Origin: Cryphonectria parasitica EP155
Taxonomy: Eukaryota; Ascomycota; Sordariomycetes; Diaporthales; Cryphonectriaceae
Assembly: GCF_011745365.1 (NCBI RefSeq)
Contig: NW_024468909.1
Coordinates: 1,984,001 to 2,048,000, forward strand
Direction: 5' to 3'
Length of the DNA: 64,000 nt
Part shown: positions 1-10,195 of the stretch, in pieces
Layout of the letters: each line of letters opens with the position of its first letter
Numbering within the stretch: position 1 is the stretch's first letter
Translations under genes and position numbers: made by a program
Notes under the pieces: generated by a model
Seen by the model: the letters and a program-made list of their open reading frames with translations, nothing else
Told to the model about the DNA's origin: nothing
Database searches by the model: none

Positions 1-992
1 CGGATTCTTACGCCTTCGATGACGTCGTGGGTATCCAGGCCGATGAGGTGACCCAGCCCGTGCATGAAGAAGAGGCTGACCGCCATGGGGTCAGGAGACT
101 GACCCATTCTCCCAGGCTGCAGAAGCCCTATGCTCAGAAGTCCACGATAGGCCACATCCCTAGCCTTCAAAGAGATCTCTCGCCAGCTCGCTCCGGGCCT
201 GATCATCGAGATACAAGTTTCTTGCATATCGGCAACAATCTGATAGACTCTTTTTGCCTCGTCGGAGAACTTTCCGTTCAGGGGGAATGTTCGTGTGACA
301 TCGCTCGCATAACAGTTGAACTCGGCGCTGGCATCAAGCACCATCAACTGGCGGTCCCCGAAATCTTGGTTATTGGCGGTGTAGTGAAGCACGGCTGCAT
401 TCGGGCCCGAACCGGCGATAGGCGGGTAGGCCTGCTTTTTGGCTCCCAGTTCGCGACATTTCGAGACGAACACATTTTCGACCTGGGCCTCGCTGGACAG
501 GGTCTTGATCGACTGCTGGACAGCCCGGTGAGCTTCAGAGGATATATCGACGGCCTTTCGGATTTGCGCAATCTCGTATGGCGTCTTGACAGAGCGTGAG
601 ATGTCCATCGCAGGCTGGAGCCGTTTTGCATCGAGCTGGAAGTCACTGCCGTTGCGGCAGCGCTCCTGGCTGAGGTCCGGCTGCTGGCTCTCGTGTAAAA
701 CATAAAGAGTTGGCGGGTTGTGTTGAGGGTTGAGCAGACCACAGAGATAGGTCTGGAGGCCCTTAATGTCCCTGACGGCGTCGACATCGTAACGCGCAGC
801 GCACTCTTCGATGCTAGGCAGGGCGCCGACCCAGATTACCCGCGCTGGTGCTCGCACGGGGACCCATAGGATGAGATTGTCCCTGCCAATATCGTAGGTC
901 ACAACAACACCGGGAAAATTTGCGCCAGAGAGATAGAAGGCACTACACGGAGATGTTAGTAAGCCTAGGACCGAGCAATTATATTGGGAGAA

Positions 993-1029
<37 letters not shown>

Positions 1030-1423
1030 AGGGGGGAGAGGAGGGGGGAGAGGCTGTACTATCTGTGCTGCCGGAAAGGTGCCTCTCCATCGGTGTCCTC
1101 CCACTCTGTTGAGACTTGACCCGGCAGGTAGACGAGACCACACGACACGCCTAGATTGTGTCTAACCTTGTGCGCATGAAGCTTCGCTATGGTTACGCGT
1201 CAGCAAATAGGACCAGCACATGCTGCTGAGACAAGCTGTTGACTAACCTGGGTACTTGTCGAAGTTTCGAGACTCAGAAGACATATGCTTCTTAGATTCT
1301 CCAAGTTGTATCTCGATCGAGCTTACATACAGGTTAGCGAATACAATACTTTCGCATACACAGTATCGCTTACATGGCGTCAAACTCGTCGATGTCGACC
1401 AGCTGGGCATTAACCTTGTCCAT
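1..1423 (-). CDS. Xaa-Pro aminopeptidase/dipeptidase (prolidase family, M24B), partial at left edge
   Basis: Metallopeptidase that removes residues next to proline from peptides, probably cytosolic. The predicted exons on the minus strand are 1423-1374, 1321-1248, 1186-1060 and 942 to the window edge; all joins keep frame. The N-terminal region carries the family sequence YPAKLHAHKV, and FYLSGANFPG opens the last exon. The pita-bread catalytic domain shows two metal-ligand aspartates, in LDAS and SDVTRTFP (about residues 287 and 298, ten residues between them), and HGLGHLIGLDTHD (about residues 378-390). The remaining ligands lie beyond the edge. A GTAAGA donor-like sequence at 11-6 suggests the exon ends at 12, but read-through cannot be excluded. 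The start is the first ATG of MDKVNAQLVDIDEFDA, which resembles fungal relatives. The third intron carries a 34-nt homopolymer. The fold assignment is secure; aminopeptidase versus dipeptidase is not. Confidence 0.88.
994..1027. repeat. Homopolymer A34 (T34 on the gene strand) inside a peptidase intron
   Basis: An uninterrupted run of 34 A on the plus strand. It lies within the third predicted intron (1059-943) of the Xaa-Pro peptidase, between the donor and a CTTACTAAC branch point, and follows a CT-rich tract on the gene strand. It acts as an extended polypyrimidine tract. Its exact length may be an assembly estimate. Confidence 0.95.
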
Positions 1424-2576
1424 GATTTGCTAGCTTTTGCGGTGTAAAGGATAAGTTGATGGCACAAAATGAGGCGGACTGCAATAGATACGTATGTATG
1501 TCACGGCAAGACCGGCGGTCGAGGTCCGGTGATGATGTTCCAGGATATTGTGCCGGGAAAAGTATGTCAGGCGGACGATGATGATGAAGGCTGGAGTTCA
1601 ATCGCGACAGTAGACATAGCGCTCTATACGATGGACATGGTGGCAGGAGAACGTGGGCACAACCCCTGGCAGTACTTACCCCAGATAACGCCCCGGCAAC
1701 CGCCCAGAGAGATATGAAGTACAGTAAACCCCTGACAACTATACCAATGTCCTTTGACTCTACCCATCATCATCACCCTTTATCATTTCTTACTAATCCC
1801 TAAATCATTTATGAAATTGACACACAGTCTGTCTTCCCTCATTATATCTCCAATTAGAGTCTGCACTCCCGTGAAGAGGTATATATCTTGAGAAGTATTC
1901 CACGCAATAGTAAGGCCCAAGAACCTTAAGAAGTAGCCTATGTACTTAAGTACCTGAGGAGGTACCTTCATGGCAGCTGACCCTAGCAGGCCTGGGACAG
2001 ACAGGCGAACATAGCGCCCGCATTTTCTCTCCAATGGGGTTCCTCAACCCAGCTCCTCGTCCTACGAAACCGGGCACCTGGGAGTACATATGCAGCTACT
2101 GCAGACCGCATTTCCCCTTGTGACTGTTTCTGTACCTGCAGCACTGAACCGCCCGGGAGTTGAAAGACTACACTCTCTGTGGGGGAAGGCAAAGACAATC
2201 GCTAGGGAGGCAGAGCCGCTGAGGCAGAGCGTGCGATCCGGCGCGGCTGCTCAGCTGTCAGCTATTTTAGCCTCCAGACTTATTTAGTATTCAAGCCTCA
2301 CCTGTCGAGGTTCGGGTGTCACGATCTTACCACCGCGGTATTTCATCCACTGCAGCCAGGTGGAGTTCTTCGCCAACTCAATACCGCCTGCTCTTGTCGC
2401 CTTCCTGCAGCCCAGCCAGCGAGGTTTACGAAGACCCTTCTTCTCTCTCGCAGCGATCGCACTCCCTGCCCAACCATCGGGGAAGACTCCTCCTCAGGCC
2501 GGCCCTCTCCCTTGAGAAAAGAACGTTGCGCGACAACATACTTATTAGCCAATACAGCCAGCTGCATCTCATCACG
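1424..2576. other. Intergenic, divergent promoter region of peptidase gene and med2
   Basis: No gene was recognised in this 1.15-kb stretch. Open frames here are short and have no family motif. The part closest to med2 (about 2300-2570) is C/T-rich on the plus strand, as is usual for a fungal 5' leader. No clear TATA box or RNA gene is visible. Confidence 0.6.
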
Positions 2577-3921
2577 ATGAGCGGCAAGACAAAGGCTGGG
2601 AGCCAGCCTGGCCAGCGGCACATGGCCGACAACTTGACCAATCAGTTGAATTCCATCGTGAGTGCCTGCTTCTCGATAGCGATAGACCTTGGCTTCGCTG
2701 ACCGTGCCTGCTCGGACCTCAAGATGGTGCAGATGGGTCGAATCATGTCGGCGCGAAGGTCAAACCCAGACCGCGCAGATGTGATCACCATGAACGCCAG
2801 GAAGAAGATGGAGGAGGCCACAGAGAGCTTTCACCAGACTCTCGATGAAATGGAGATTGAGATTGTAAGTCTGGCCCTGTGCCGCCACCATTTCTGGAAG
2901 AAGGGAGAAAAGGGAGGGGGCGTTGGGCTGACAAGACGGACAGACAAGAGCCAAAGCAGTCTTTCTACGGGACCTCCAGAAGTTACAAGAGAAGGAGCAG
3001 GTGGTGCCAGAGCAGCCACCCGCCCCGATGCTGGCACAGCCACCAGCGCCTATGATTCTGGACCTGGGCGATCTCAAACCCACAGGACCTGCGGTGCCCG
3101 TGGCTCCGATGATGGCCTCAGGGGGGTCGCCCTTCATGGCAAGCCATGGTATCGCGAAGGCGGATGGTAAACCAGTCGCCCCCTTCCCCGATATGGGAGG
3201 GCCTATGGGCGTGCCGAAGTCTGCTGCTGCTCCAGCTGCCCTCGCCCGTCCCAAGGGCCCCGCCGAGCAGAAGCGCCCACCACCCCCGAAGCAGCCCACA
3301 CCAAAGCAGACGCCGAAACCGACGCCGAAGCCCACCCCTCAACCCGCGCCCAAGTCCTCACCCAAGACGAACCAGCCATCGTCCAAGACGAACCCGCCCT
3401 CTGGTCGTCCCGCGAACAAGCCAAACCCGCTCGCCAACGCACAGAAGCAGGCTCCCAAGCCTGCTCCTGCCAGTGTGCCGCCGCCCACTCCGGCGCCAGC
3501 ACCTGTGGCTGCTCCCGCTCCGATGGCCGTCGCCCCTCCTGCTCCGACCGCGCCGGTGGCCGTGCCACAGACGCTTCCGCCTGCTGTGCCTCACGCCTCT
3601 GCAGCCCCTCAGGTCCCCTTCACCAACGCGACTTTTACGGTTGACTCCGCCAACAACGATGCACTGATGCAGTCCGGGCCCAACGGCACTATTGACCTGG
3701 ACGCAATGCTTGATATGGACAGCTTCGGGGCTGGTGGCCCCGGCGACCCCGCCAACATGGACCTCTCGGCAGGTCAGAACAACGATACCACCATGGGCGA
3801 CCTGGATCATTTCTTCGACATGGATGGCGGTTCTACCTCCAACTTTGACGACGCAAATTTTGGCAACATGGATAACTACATGGACTTATCCAACGATTTT
3901 GACGCTTTTGAAGGGATGTGA
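2577..3921 (+). CDS. med2: Mediator complex subunit 2 (Med2/MED29-like)
   Basis: Probable tail-module subunit of the RNA polymerase II Mediator complex, acting in the nucleus. Predicted exons are 2577-2657, 2724-2864 and 2944-3921, giving about 399 residues. The conserved N-terminal helical region includes a MADNLTNQLNSI stretch, then FHQTLDEMEIEI and TRAKAVFLRDLQKLQEKEQ; the segment order resembles yeast Med2. The middle is a long Pro/Ala/Lys low-complexity linker. The C-terminus is acidic and rich in Asp, Asn, Met and Phe (DLDHFFDMDGG, NDFDAFEGM), a composition typical of activator-contacting tails. The first intron (66 nt) has GTGAGT, CTGAC and AAG signals but is in frame and stop-free, so it could also be retained. 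Assignment rests on the N-terminal pattern; a generic coactivator is the main alternative. Confidence 0.65.
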
Positions 3922-4071
3922 TACAAGATGGCCACGCAAAGCTTATTAGCCTTTTTGTGCCATACATTGTGAGCGATTCAGATTTACTAAGTGCCTAGCC
4001 TCGTGGTCTTAGAATGGATGATCACCGCAAGGGTTCCGGTCTGATCAGAATATAATACTAGCTTGCCAAAT

Positions 4072-5345
4072 CTAGTCGACGTTGAAGAGTGAGCTCAAGT
4101 CGTGACTCTCAAACCATTTCCTGTCCTTGGCCCATGCCCGCAAGATGATATCTCTCCCGACACCGACCACCTCCATAGCCTGCTCAGGGGTACCCCATCC
4201 AGGTACCATACTGCCAAAGCCCACGAGATGCGTGCCAACGTGCAGGGCAGTCCTGAAGGCGAAGTCATCATCTACAATGCCATACCCGGCCACGAAACCC
4301 TCGATCAGCCACAAGCCTGCCTTGATGCGTTTGTATAGGTACAGCTCGTAGAGCTCGGCAATCATCTGTCCCAGATCCAACTGCGGCAGCCAGAGTTGCA
4401 ACATCTCCCAGTCGATGACGAGCAGAGGGGTTCGTTTGGAGGGCTGTAGGACTTCATCAGGAAGCAGAATGCTGTCGTGTCACGGTCAGACCGTGCTGGC
4501 GAGAAAGGGGTGAGGGAGAAGGAGGCGTTGATGAGAGCGATTGTCAGGGTGACTTACTTCCCAGTCCAGAAGTCTCCGTGAATGACCTGTAGCTTGGTCC
4601 GATCCTCCAACTCGGCCATCGCCATGGCTATGACCTCCTCAAATACAGGCTTTGCATTTTGTAGGAGGTCTGGATGTGCCTCCACCCGCGAGAGCAGGAG
4701 TTTATAGCCGTAATTGAGCTTGATCATTTGCATCTCGGTGTTCGTAAGGGCGAGAGCACAGAGCTGGTCCTGCTGCGCCGGCGAGGCTGCCCAGTCATGG
4801 AAGCTGTGCAGCCAGGTGCCCAGCCCCCTCCCGATCTCGACGACCTGAGTTCTCATTTGTACGGGTGTTGAGGAAGAAAAGTGCTTCAGTGCGTATAATT
4901 TCAGGTTGATCGAATTAGGCAGGTATTCCAACACCTGGGTGCTCGATGCCGAGTTGAATCTCAAGAGGCTTGGGGGTCGCACGTCGTACAAGCTGCTGGT
5001 GACTCCAGGCATGCCCTGCGCCAGCCTGAGGCACTCTTTCTCGAGAGCCTAGATCTTGGGGTGTGAATGAAGGACACGCCATCTGGGGGAGAGGGACTGG
5101 TTGCAACTTACGCAGCGGTTGATGGAGAGCTTCAGGCCCGGATTAGACGCGGAGAAGGGCTCACCATGCTTGATGACTACTTCAGATGTGCCATCCTCGA
5201 GCGGTTTCTCCAGTTCTCCTTTGAAAATGTAATTTGCTGAGCCACCAGGCATGGGTGTGAGCGAACTGCAGGCGTAGAGAGTCCCTTCAAATTCCCTTTT
5301 TATATGAAGCTCGATATCGTGTACACTTTCTGTTTCCGAGGCCAT
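4072..5345 (-). CDS. Aminoglycoside-phosphotransferase (APH)-family small-molecule kinase
   Basis: A kinase-fold phosphotransferase of the APH/choline kinase superfamily, with substrate unknown. Exons on the minus strand are 5345-5112, 5048-4558 and 4471-4072, giving 374 residues. Visible features are the nucleotide-binding region with PGGSANYIFKGEL near residues 30-45 and VVIKHGEPF, where the Lys is the likely ATP-contacting residue. The Brenner-type catalytic loop is HGDFWTGN; its Asn codon is completed across the second intron. The metal-binding VIDWE follows. Start is the ATG of MASETESVHDIE; a slightly longer frame upstream has no ATG. Fungal relatives are often annotated simply as phosphotransferase family enzymes. 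Homoserine or methylthioribose kinase activity cannot be decided by eye. It is transcribed divergently from the PH-domain gene, about 2 kb away. Confidence 0.82.
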
Positions 5346-7399
5346 GTTGGGCACTTATGCTTATTACTTGACCTGCGACTCTGGTGGACTGATGGCTATG
5401 GCAGAATTGAAGAAAATAGGGATGGAGAGATGGATCGAGGGTTACCGGCTGGCTGCCCTTTCACACGACCTAGTGGCATTGCAACAATCGGAAGGAGAAG
5501 AGAATAATTACTACATTACCGGCAAACAGCCCAGCTTTATGGGATGCCAGGCCCAAAAGTGTTAGAAGCAGGCAGGAAATACCTCGTCTGCGAGTGTGCC
5601 CCATGGTAAGACAAGACAGCTGCGATGAGTCTTTCGGCGAGATCGCTTGGCAGTGTGGCTGCATTAAACTCCACATGGCGAGTAGCCTTATCCGCTTAGT
5701 TGTACGCTGGCTACATGTCCTCGGATCAGCATACGAGTTCAACGGGGCAATATGACGAGACAGTATCCGTGTCTGTGAAGCCACTACCAAAGGGGTTTAA
5801 GACGGTGTTTGCACATAGGCACACACACACAAAAAGAGAGAAAAAGAGGGAGGGCGGGGGCTCAGCGGGAGTGGCACCCTTTGCATACTGGCTGATACTT
5901 GCTGACTGCCCGCCCATATTATCTGCCGCACGGGCGACAGGCTGGTTTGTTCGCAAGAATAAGAGCGCGGCTATATCGAAGGGATAAAAATAGATGGAGT
6001 TTTGACGATCCAAATTTGGCAAGGCTACAATGAATTTTACTTATCAGATATGCCAGGACATGGAAAACTGGGTGTCGAGGAATGTATTTGTATATTCAGC
6101 CAAGAGATCTTTTGCAGGCGGTCCTTCATTGACTGACTGCTGATGGCTGAGAAGACTTTACTTCAGGGCATGAACGTGTATATATTGCCGTGTTAGAGAT
6201 AAACACAAATTTTGGTTGTCGACAGGATCATGGGCAAACCTTCGACAAGTGACCACGCAATCGCAGCAGCAAATTAACAAGCAGAAAGTTAGCAATGGTG
6301 TATAAGTGCTGTATCTGCCAGATTCAATGCTGCAAATAATGACCTATCACATAGTAGGACTTGTCGTTTGTCTGCGAGGGCTTTGCGAATTAAAGTCCGG
6401 TCAATGCGTTTCATCCCATCATCCCATGAATGGTGAGACCACTGGCCGCGAAACAAGTTCGTCGCTTCTTCTCGCATATAACAAATAAACTATGGTACTA
6501 ATGGTAGACATGCCCCAATAAGAACAACGGCTGGCGAATGAATTTCTAGCGCTCTCTGCTGGGCCCTTGGAAGGGCCTGTCTCCACCCGACCCGCTAATT
6601 TCCTCCTCAAACCTCTCGTGTCCACTGCCGCGCCCTTTCCGCTCCCCTTACCAACCGGCTCTCTGGCACCTTGTCTGCCTCGAGTTTCAGCAACCCCATT
6701 TCCCTCCTGGCGGGGCCCCGGTGTATAGTATAGGACCCGTTCATGAGCTTTGATTTGCCCTGATCGCCGTCCACCACTGCGCGCGCAATACCACCCACCA
6801 GTCGTCTCCTGGCTTTGGTCTGCTCCCCTCGAACCCTTTCGCACGCGGACCGATCAGACCAGGACGAACATCAAACTGGGTCACTTTGCCCCCTTCCCAC
6901 TCTCGATGCGCTCAAGCCATGCTCTGTCTTGGTCCAGGCCCAGGCCCAGCAGGAGGACATCTCATTTCTATATGACACCTTGAACCCCCCCATCGCGACC
7001 TATTCGTTGCTCACGACGATCCACCAAGTCCGCTCCGCGGTTACCGTCAACAGATCTACTCACAGTCGTGATTTTCTTTTTCTTTTCTTTTTCCTTGCGT
7101 CCATTCAATACTACCAACCTCCTCCTTCTACGCTCCCTCATGAATTTCCATTCGACACATCCTCTCGTTAATCATCCAGATACTGTGGACGCCGCTGTCT
7201 TTGACGAACTTCCCTTGCTCTATCGTATGACGTGGACACAGCCCTGATTCACCACGTCATCTCACTCCCACCAACCTCCCTTGCTCACCTCCTCACGGAT
7301 CCGATCTCGCGCTCCGTTCCTCCTTCGACTGTAAATAAATCTCCCAACGCAACACCAACGTCAATTGAGTACTCTCTCGTGGCGACGACAGGAGAGATT
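5346..7399. other. Intergenic, 2 kb between APH-family kinase and PH-domain gene
   Basis: No gene recognised. There is a short CA repeat at about 5819-5830. From about 6540 the plus strand becomes C/T-rich, ending in a long pyrimidine-rich leader before the PH-domain start. The frame of the PH gene stays open upstream to about 7232 but contains no ATG there. Confidence 0.6.
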
Positions 7400-8707
7400 A
7401 TGGCCGAAATACAGGCAAGACCCGCCCCCTTGGCGGTCAGCACAGACAACCACAATCACAACGACGACACCAACAACAACAACAACAACAGCAGCAACAA
7501 ACGATCCTCAACTCACATCGCCCCAACGTCGATCCCTCTGCCCACGCCGAACGTCGCCTCCCGCCTCAAGAATCAGAACCCTCTCGACTCATACTCGCCC
7601 GTCAACCAGAATGGGAGTTTCGAGTTCGACCGCGTCATCAAGAGCGGCTATCTGCAGAAGCGGGCGCAGAAGACCAAGATATGGAAGACTGTCTACTTGG
7701 TCTACCGACCGAATACGTTGTCGATTTACAAGGACGCCGGGGAGAACAAACTGCGACACAAGATCTACCTCTCAGACCTGACCGCCGTCACTTTGCTCAA
7801 GGACCCCAAGCACAGGCGCGAGAACGTCTTCGGCCTATTCACCCCATCCAAGAACCACCATCTTCAGGCGGCCAACGCGGAGCAGGCACAAGAATGGGTC
7901 GATCTCATCCGCCGGGACGCCAGGATAGAGGAGGAAGAGGAGGAAATGTTCTTGGCGAGCCCGATCATCCGTCGCGATTCATTCATGACGCCCAACCTCG
8001 CTCAGACGGACGTCGGGTCAGGTCGCATTATACAAGACCACGATAGGTATCTATCCAGCTCCCCGGAGCCTGTTGACCTCAACAAGACCGGGTTCAGACG
8101 GCCGTCTTACAACCCACGACGACCATCTACGACTATGGAATCGTCGGGCCTGTCAGGAAACGAGATGGCCTCACATTCCGACTTCTCGGACACAGACATC
8201 CAGCGATACCTGGGCACGTCAATCGAGAGCCTTGCCGTACAGTCTCCACCTCTGTCCTCATCGGGTCCCAGGCCAGGCGTTGGTGCAAGAAACTGCAGCC
8301 AGGCCAGCGGCCTCAACATAGAGCAAGACCCGGACCGGATCCTCTGGCAAGGCTGGCTCTGGTGGCTGCGCAGCAAGGGCGCGGTACGCCAATGGAAACA
8401 CTGCTGGGCTGTACTCCGGCCCAGGAACTTGATCCTCTACAAGGATGAGTCGGAATACACCGTTCAGTTCATTGTGCAGATGGGCATGATTCTCAACGTG
8501 GTCGATGTCGATCCGATGAGCCGAACGAAAGCGCACTGCCTGCAGATCATCACGGAAGAAAAGAGCTACAGATTCAGTGCCCGCGATGAGGAATCCCTGG
8601 TGAAGTGCCTCGGCGCCTTCAAGAGCCTCCTGGCCAAGAGAAAAGAACTTGAAGCGAAGATGGCCGTTGGTGGAGGTTGCACGGCTATGGCTGCGGTCGC
8701 AGCATGA
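7400..8707 (+). CDS. Dual PH-domain protein (Opy1-like)
   Basis: Predicted phosphoinositide-binding adaptor at membranes, 435 residues, intronless. The first pleckstrin homology domain runs from about residue 80 (SGYLQKRAQKTKIWKTVYLVY) to about 176 and ends in the typical helix WVDLIRRDARIEEEEEEM. The second runs from about 315 (WQGWLWWLRSKGAVRQWKHC) to about 425 and ends in LGAFKSLLAKRK. Between them is a Ser/Pro-rich linker with DFSDTDIQRYLGTS. The N-terminus has a poly-Asn tract encoded by a CAA/AAC repeat at about 7470-7500. The two-PH arrangement matches yeast Opy1, a PI(4,5)P2 sensor, but orthology is inference. The start is the first in-frame ATG. Confidence 0.78.
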   Translation: MAEIQARPAPLAVSTDNHNHNDDTNNNNNNSSNKRSSTHIAPTSIPLPTPNVASRLKNQNPLDSYSPVNQNGSFEFDRVIKSGYLQKRAQKTKIWKTVYLVYRPNTLSIYKDAGENKLRHKIYLSDLTAVTLLKDPKHRRENVFGLFTPSKNHHLQAANAEQAQEWVDLIRRDARIEEEEEEMFLASPIIRRDSFMTPNLAQTDVGSGRIIQDHDRYLSSSPEPVDLNKTGFRRPSYNPRRPSTTMESSGLSGNEMASHSDFSDTDIQRYLGTSIESLAVQSPPLSSSGPRPGVGARNCSQASGLNIEQDPDRILWQGWLWWLRSKGAVRQWKHCWAVLRPRNLILYKDESEYTVQFIVQMGMILNVVDVDPMSRTKAHCLQIITEEKSYRFSARDEESLVKCLGAFKSLLAKRKELEAKMAVGGGCTAMAAVAA

Positions 8708-10117
8708 AGAGGATATTCATACGTCATCAAAAGCATATACCCCATTGAGCGAGCATTTACTTTTTCTCTTGTCTGGTTTTTTTGCTTTGTTCTCATTTTT
8801 TGCCCTTTTTTTTCTTCTTTTTTCCCGAAGCCGGGGGGAGGGGGGTGTTGCGGAGCAAGTCAGCGTCGTTATTTCAGGCCGGCACTGGGATTTGCCGGCA
8901 GTACGACCTCAGCGAGGGCGGTGGAGCAATGGAAAATTATTCTGGGTAAATTATCCTCTTTGTACCTAGCCTTTTGGGATGTTGCATGCAAGGACTCATG
9001 CATACATACATACCCTGTATCTACGAAGCCACGAGAACGAACATTTGATACCGCTTTTGGACCACCATCTTTCCGCAGATTGTGGGGCTCCCCTCGCATT
9101 GTCTACTGAAGTTTCTCGTGCAGGTAAATGATCACTCACCGAAGCACAGAACAAATGATGTGATACATACTCCAGGCACACGGGAACTAATGGCTTAGCA
9201 GTAAGTATTTGACCTCAAGTCGTGCTGCAGTAGCATTCTTTGCATTCACGTCGAGATTACCCGTCCGTGCCGTTCTCTTCCAATCACAATCTCCCCTCAC
9301 ACCCTCCTTGTTTACATAGTACAACTGACCGCGAAAACAGGCGAATGAGGACGTCAGGAGACGCCTGCAAGATGACATCTGCATGCGACCTTACCACCCA
9401 ACCCACCATCCTCGGCCCTGTCACGGCAGGTTCCCCCCTCTCTGGCCTTCCTGACCTGGCCTAGCAACCCACCATGGCCACCTGCGTGCAGCGTAGCTGC
9501 CCGTATAGGCAAAGTAGTCATGGCATGAGGTCAATTCCCCGCAATATGCAGGAACGATTCACCTATCTACACAGTACTTGCTCGGCTCTTCTGGAGCAAG
9601 TCCACCGGATCAACCCCCTCAAGTCACGATGGTCTGTCGAGGTGATGCTACCATCCGCACGGGCGATCCCCACCACCTCAGCTGAAGGGCCATGGGAAAA
9701 TCTACCGCCCTGGAGGCTATTGGTAGGTCGCAGGTACATTACAGCCTCAAATCAGGATCTGCTCGTTCAAGTGACGCTACCAGCTGTCCTGGTTGCTCGC
9801 TGCACGGCTCATTTTCTGGGTTCTCGTTATACTACCAAGAACCTTGCCCTCGTTCAAGGCACGTTGGCTCGTCTGCCGCTGGTTTTTGTGATCACACACA
9901 CGTGGCTGTGGTCATTCGACGGCGGCAGACCTCTGCGTTATATCGTCGTTGTTCCCGCATTCTGCTTGTTTTTCTTTATCTTCTTCTGCTTCCCGAGGGC
10001 GTGTCTCTGAGACGCAGATGCTGCTCGTAGTTGCTCTGGACTTGCTCAAATTCCAGAGAAGAAATTGGCAGTGCGTTCGTCAAGATATACTAGACTCCCT
10101 TTCTCATTGAGCCGTCT

Positions 10118-10124
10118 TATATAA
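10118..10124 (+). promoter_or_regulatory. TATA-box candidate for the GH5 gene
   Basis: TATATAA lies about 72 bp upstream of the GH5 start codon. The position and perfect match fit a TATA box of a regulated secreted-enzyme gene. Transcription start is not known. Confidence 0.45.
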
Positions 10125-10126
10125 AT

Positions 10127-10157
10127 TCATTATTATTATTATTCTTATTATTATTAT
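10127..10157. repeat. Imperfect (ATT)n microsatellite in GH5 leader
   Basis: About ten ATT units interrupted once by CTT, sitting between the TATA-like site and the GH5 start codon. It probably lies in the 5' untranslated region. Confidence 0.85.
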
Positions 10158-10195
10158 AATACTATCGTCCTGTTTGTAATACCCTGACGGCGACT

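Larger units (their letters stand above)
8708..10195. other. Intergenic, 3' flank of PH gene and promoter of GH5 gene
   Basis: No gene recognised in 1.5 kb. The proximal part is a strongly T-rich 3' flank (about 8757-8826). A frame of 178 codons near 9474-10010 has no motif and irregular composition. The distal part carries the TATA-like site and ATT repeat listed separately. Confidence 0.6.

Noticed and set aside
920..1165. Open frame with a poly-Lys run
   Set aside because: It is produced by the A34 homopolymer within a peptidase intron.
7232..7399. Longer start for the PH-domain gene
   Set aside because: The frame is open but contains no ATG upstream of 7400.
9474..10010. 178-codon frame before the GH5 gene
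   Set aside because: No motif, irregular composition, and overlap with the promoter and TATA-like site.
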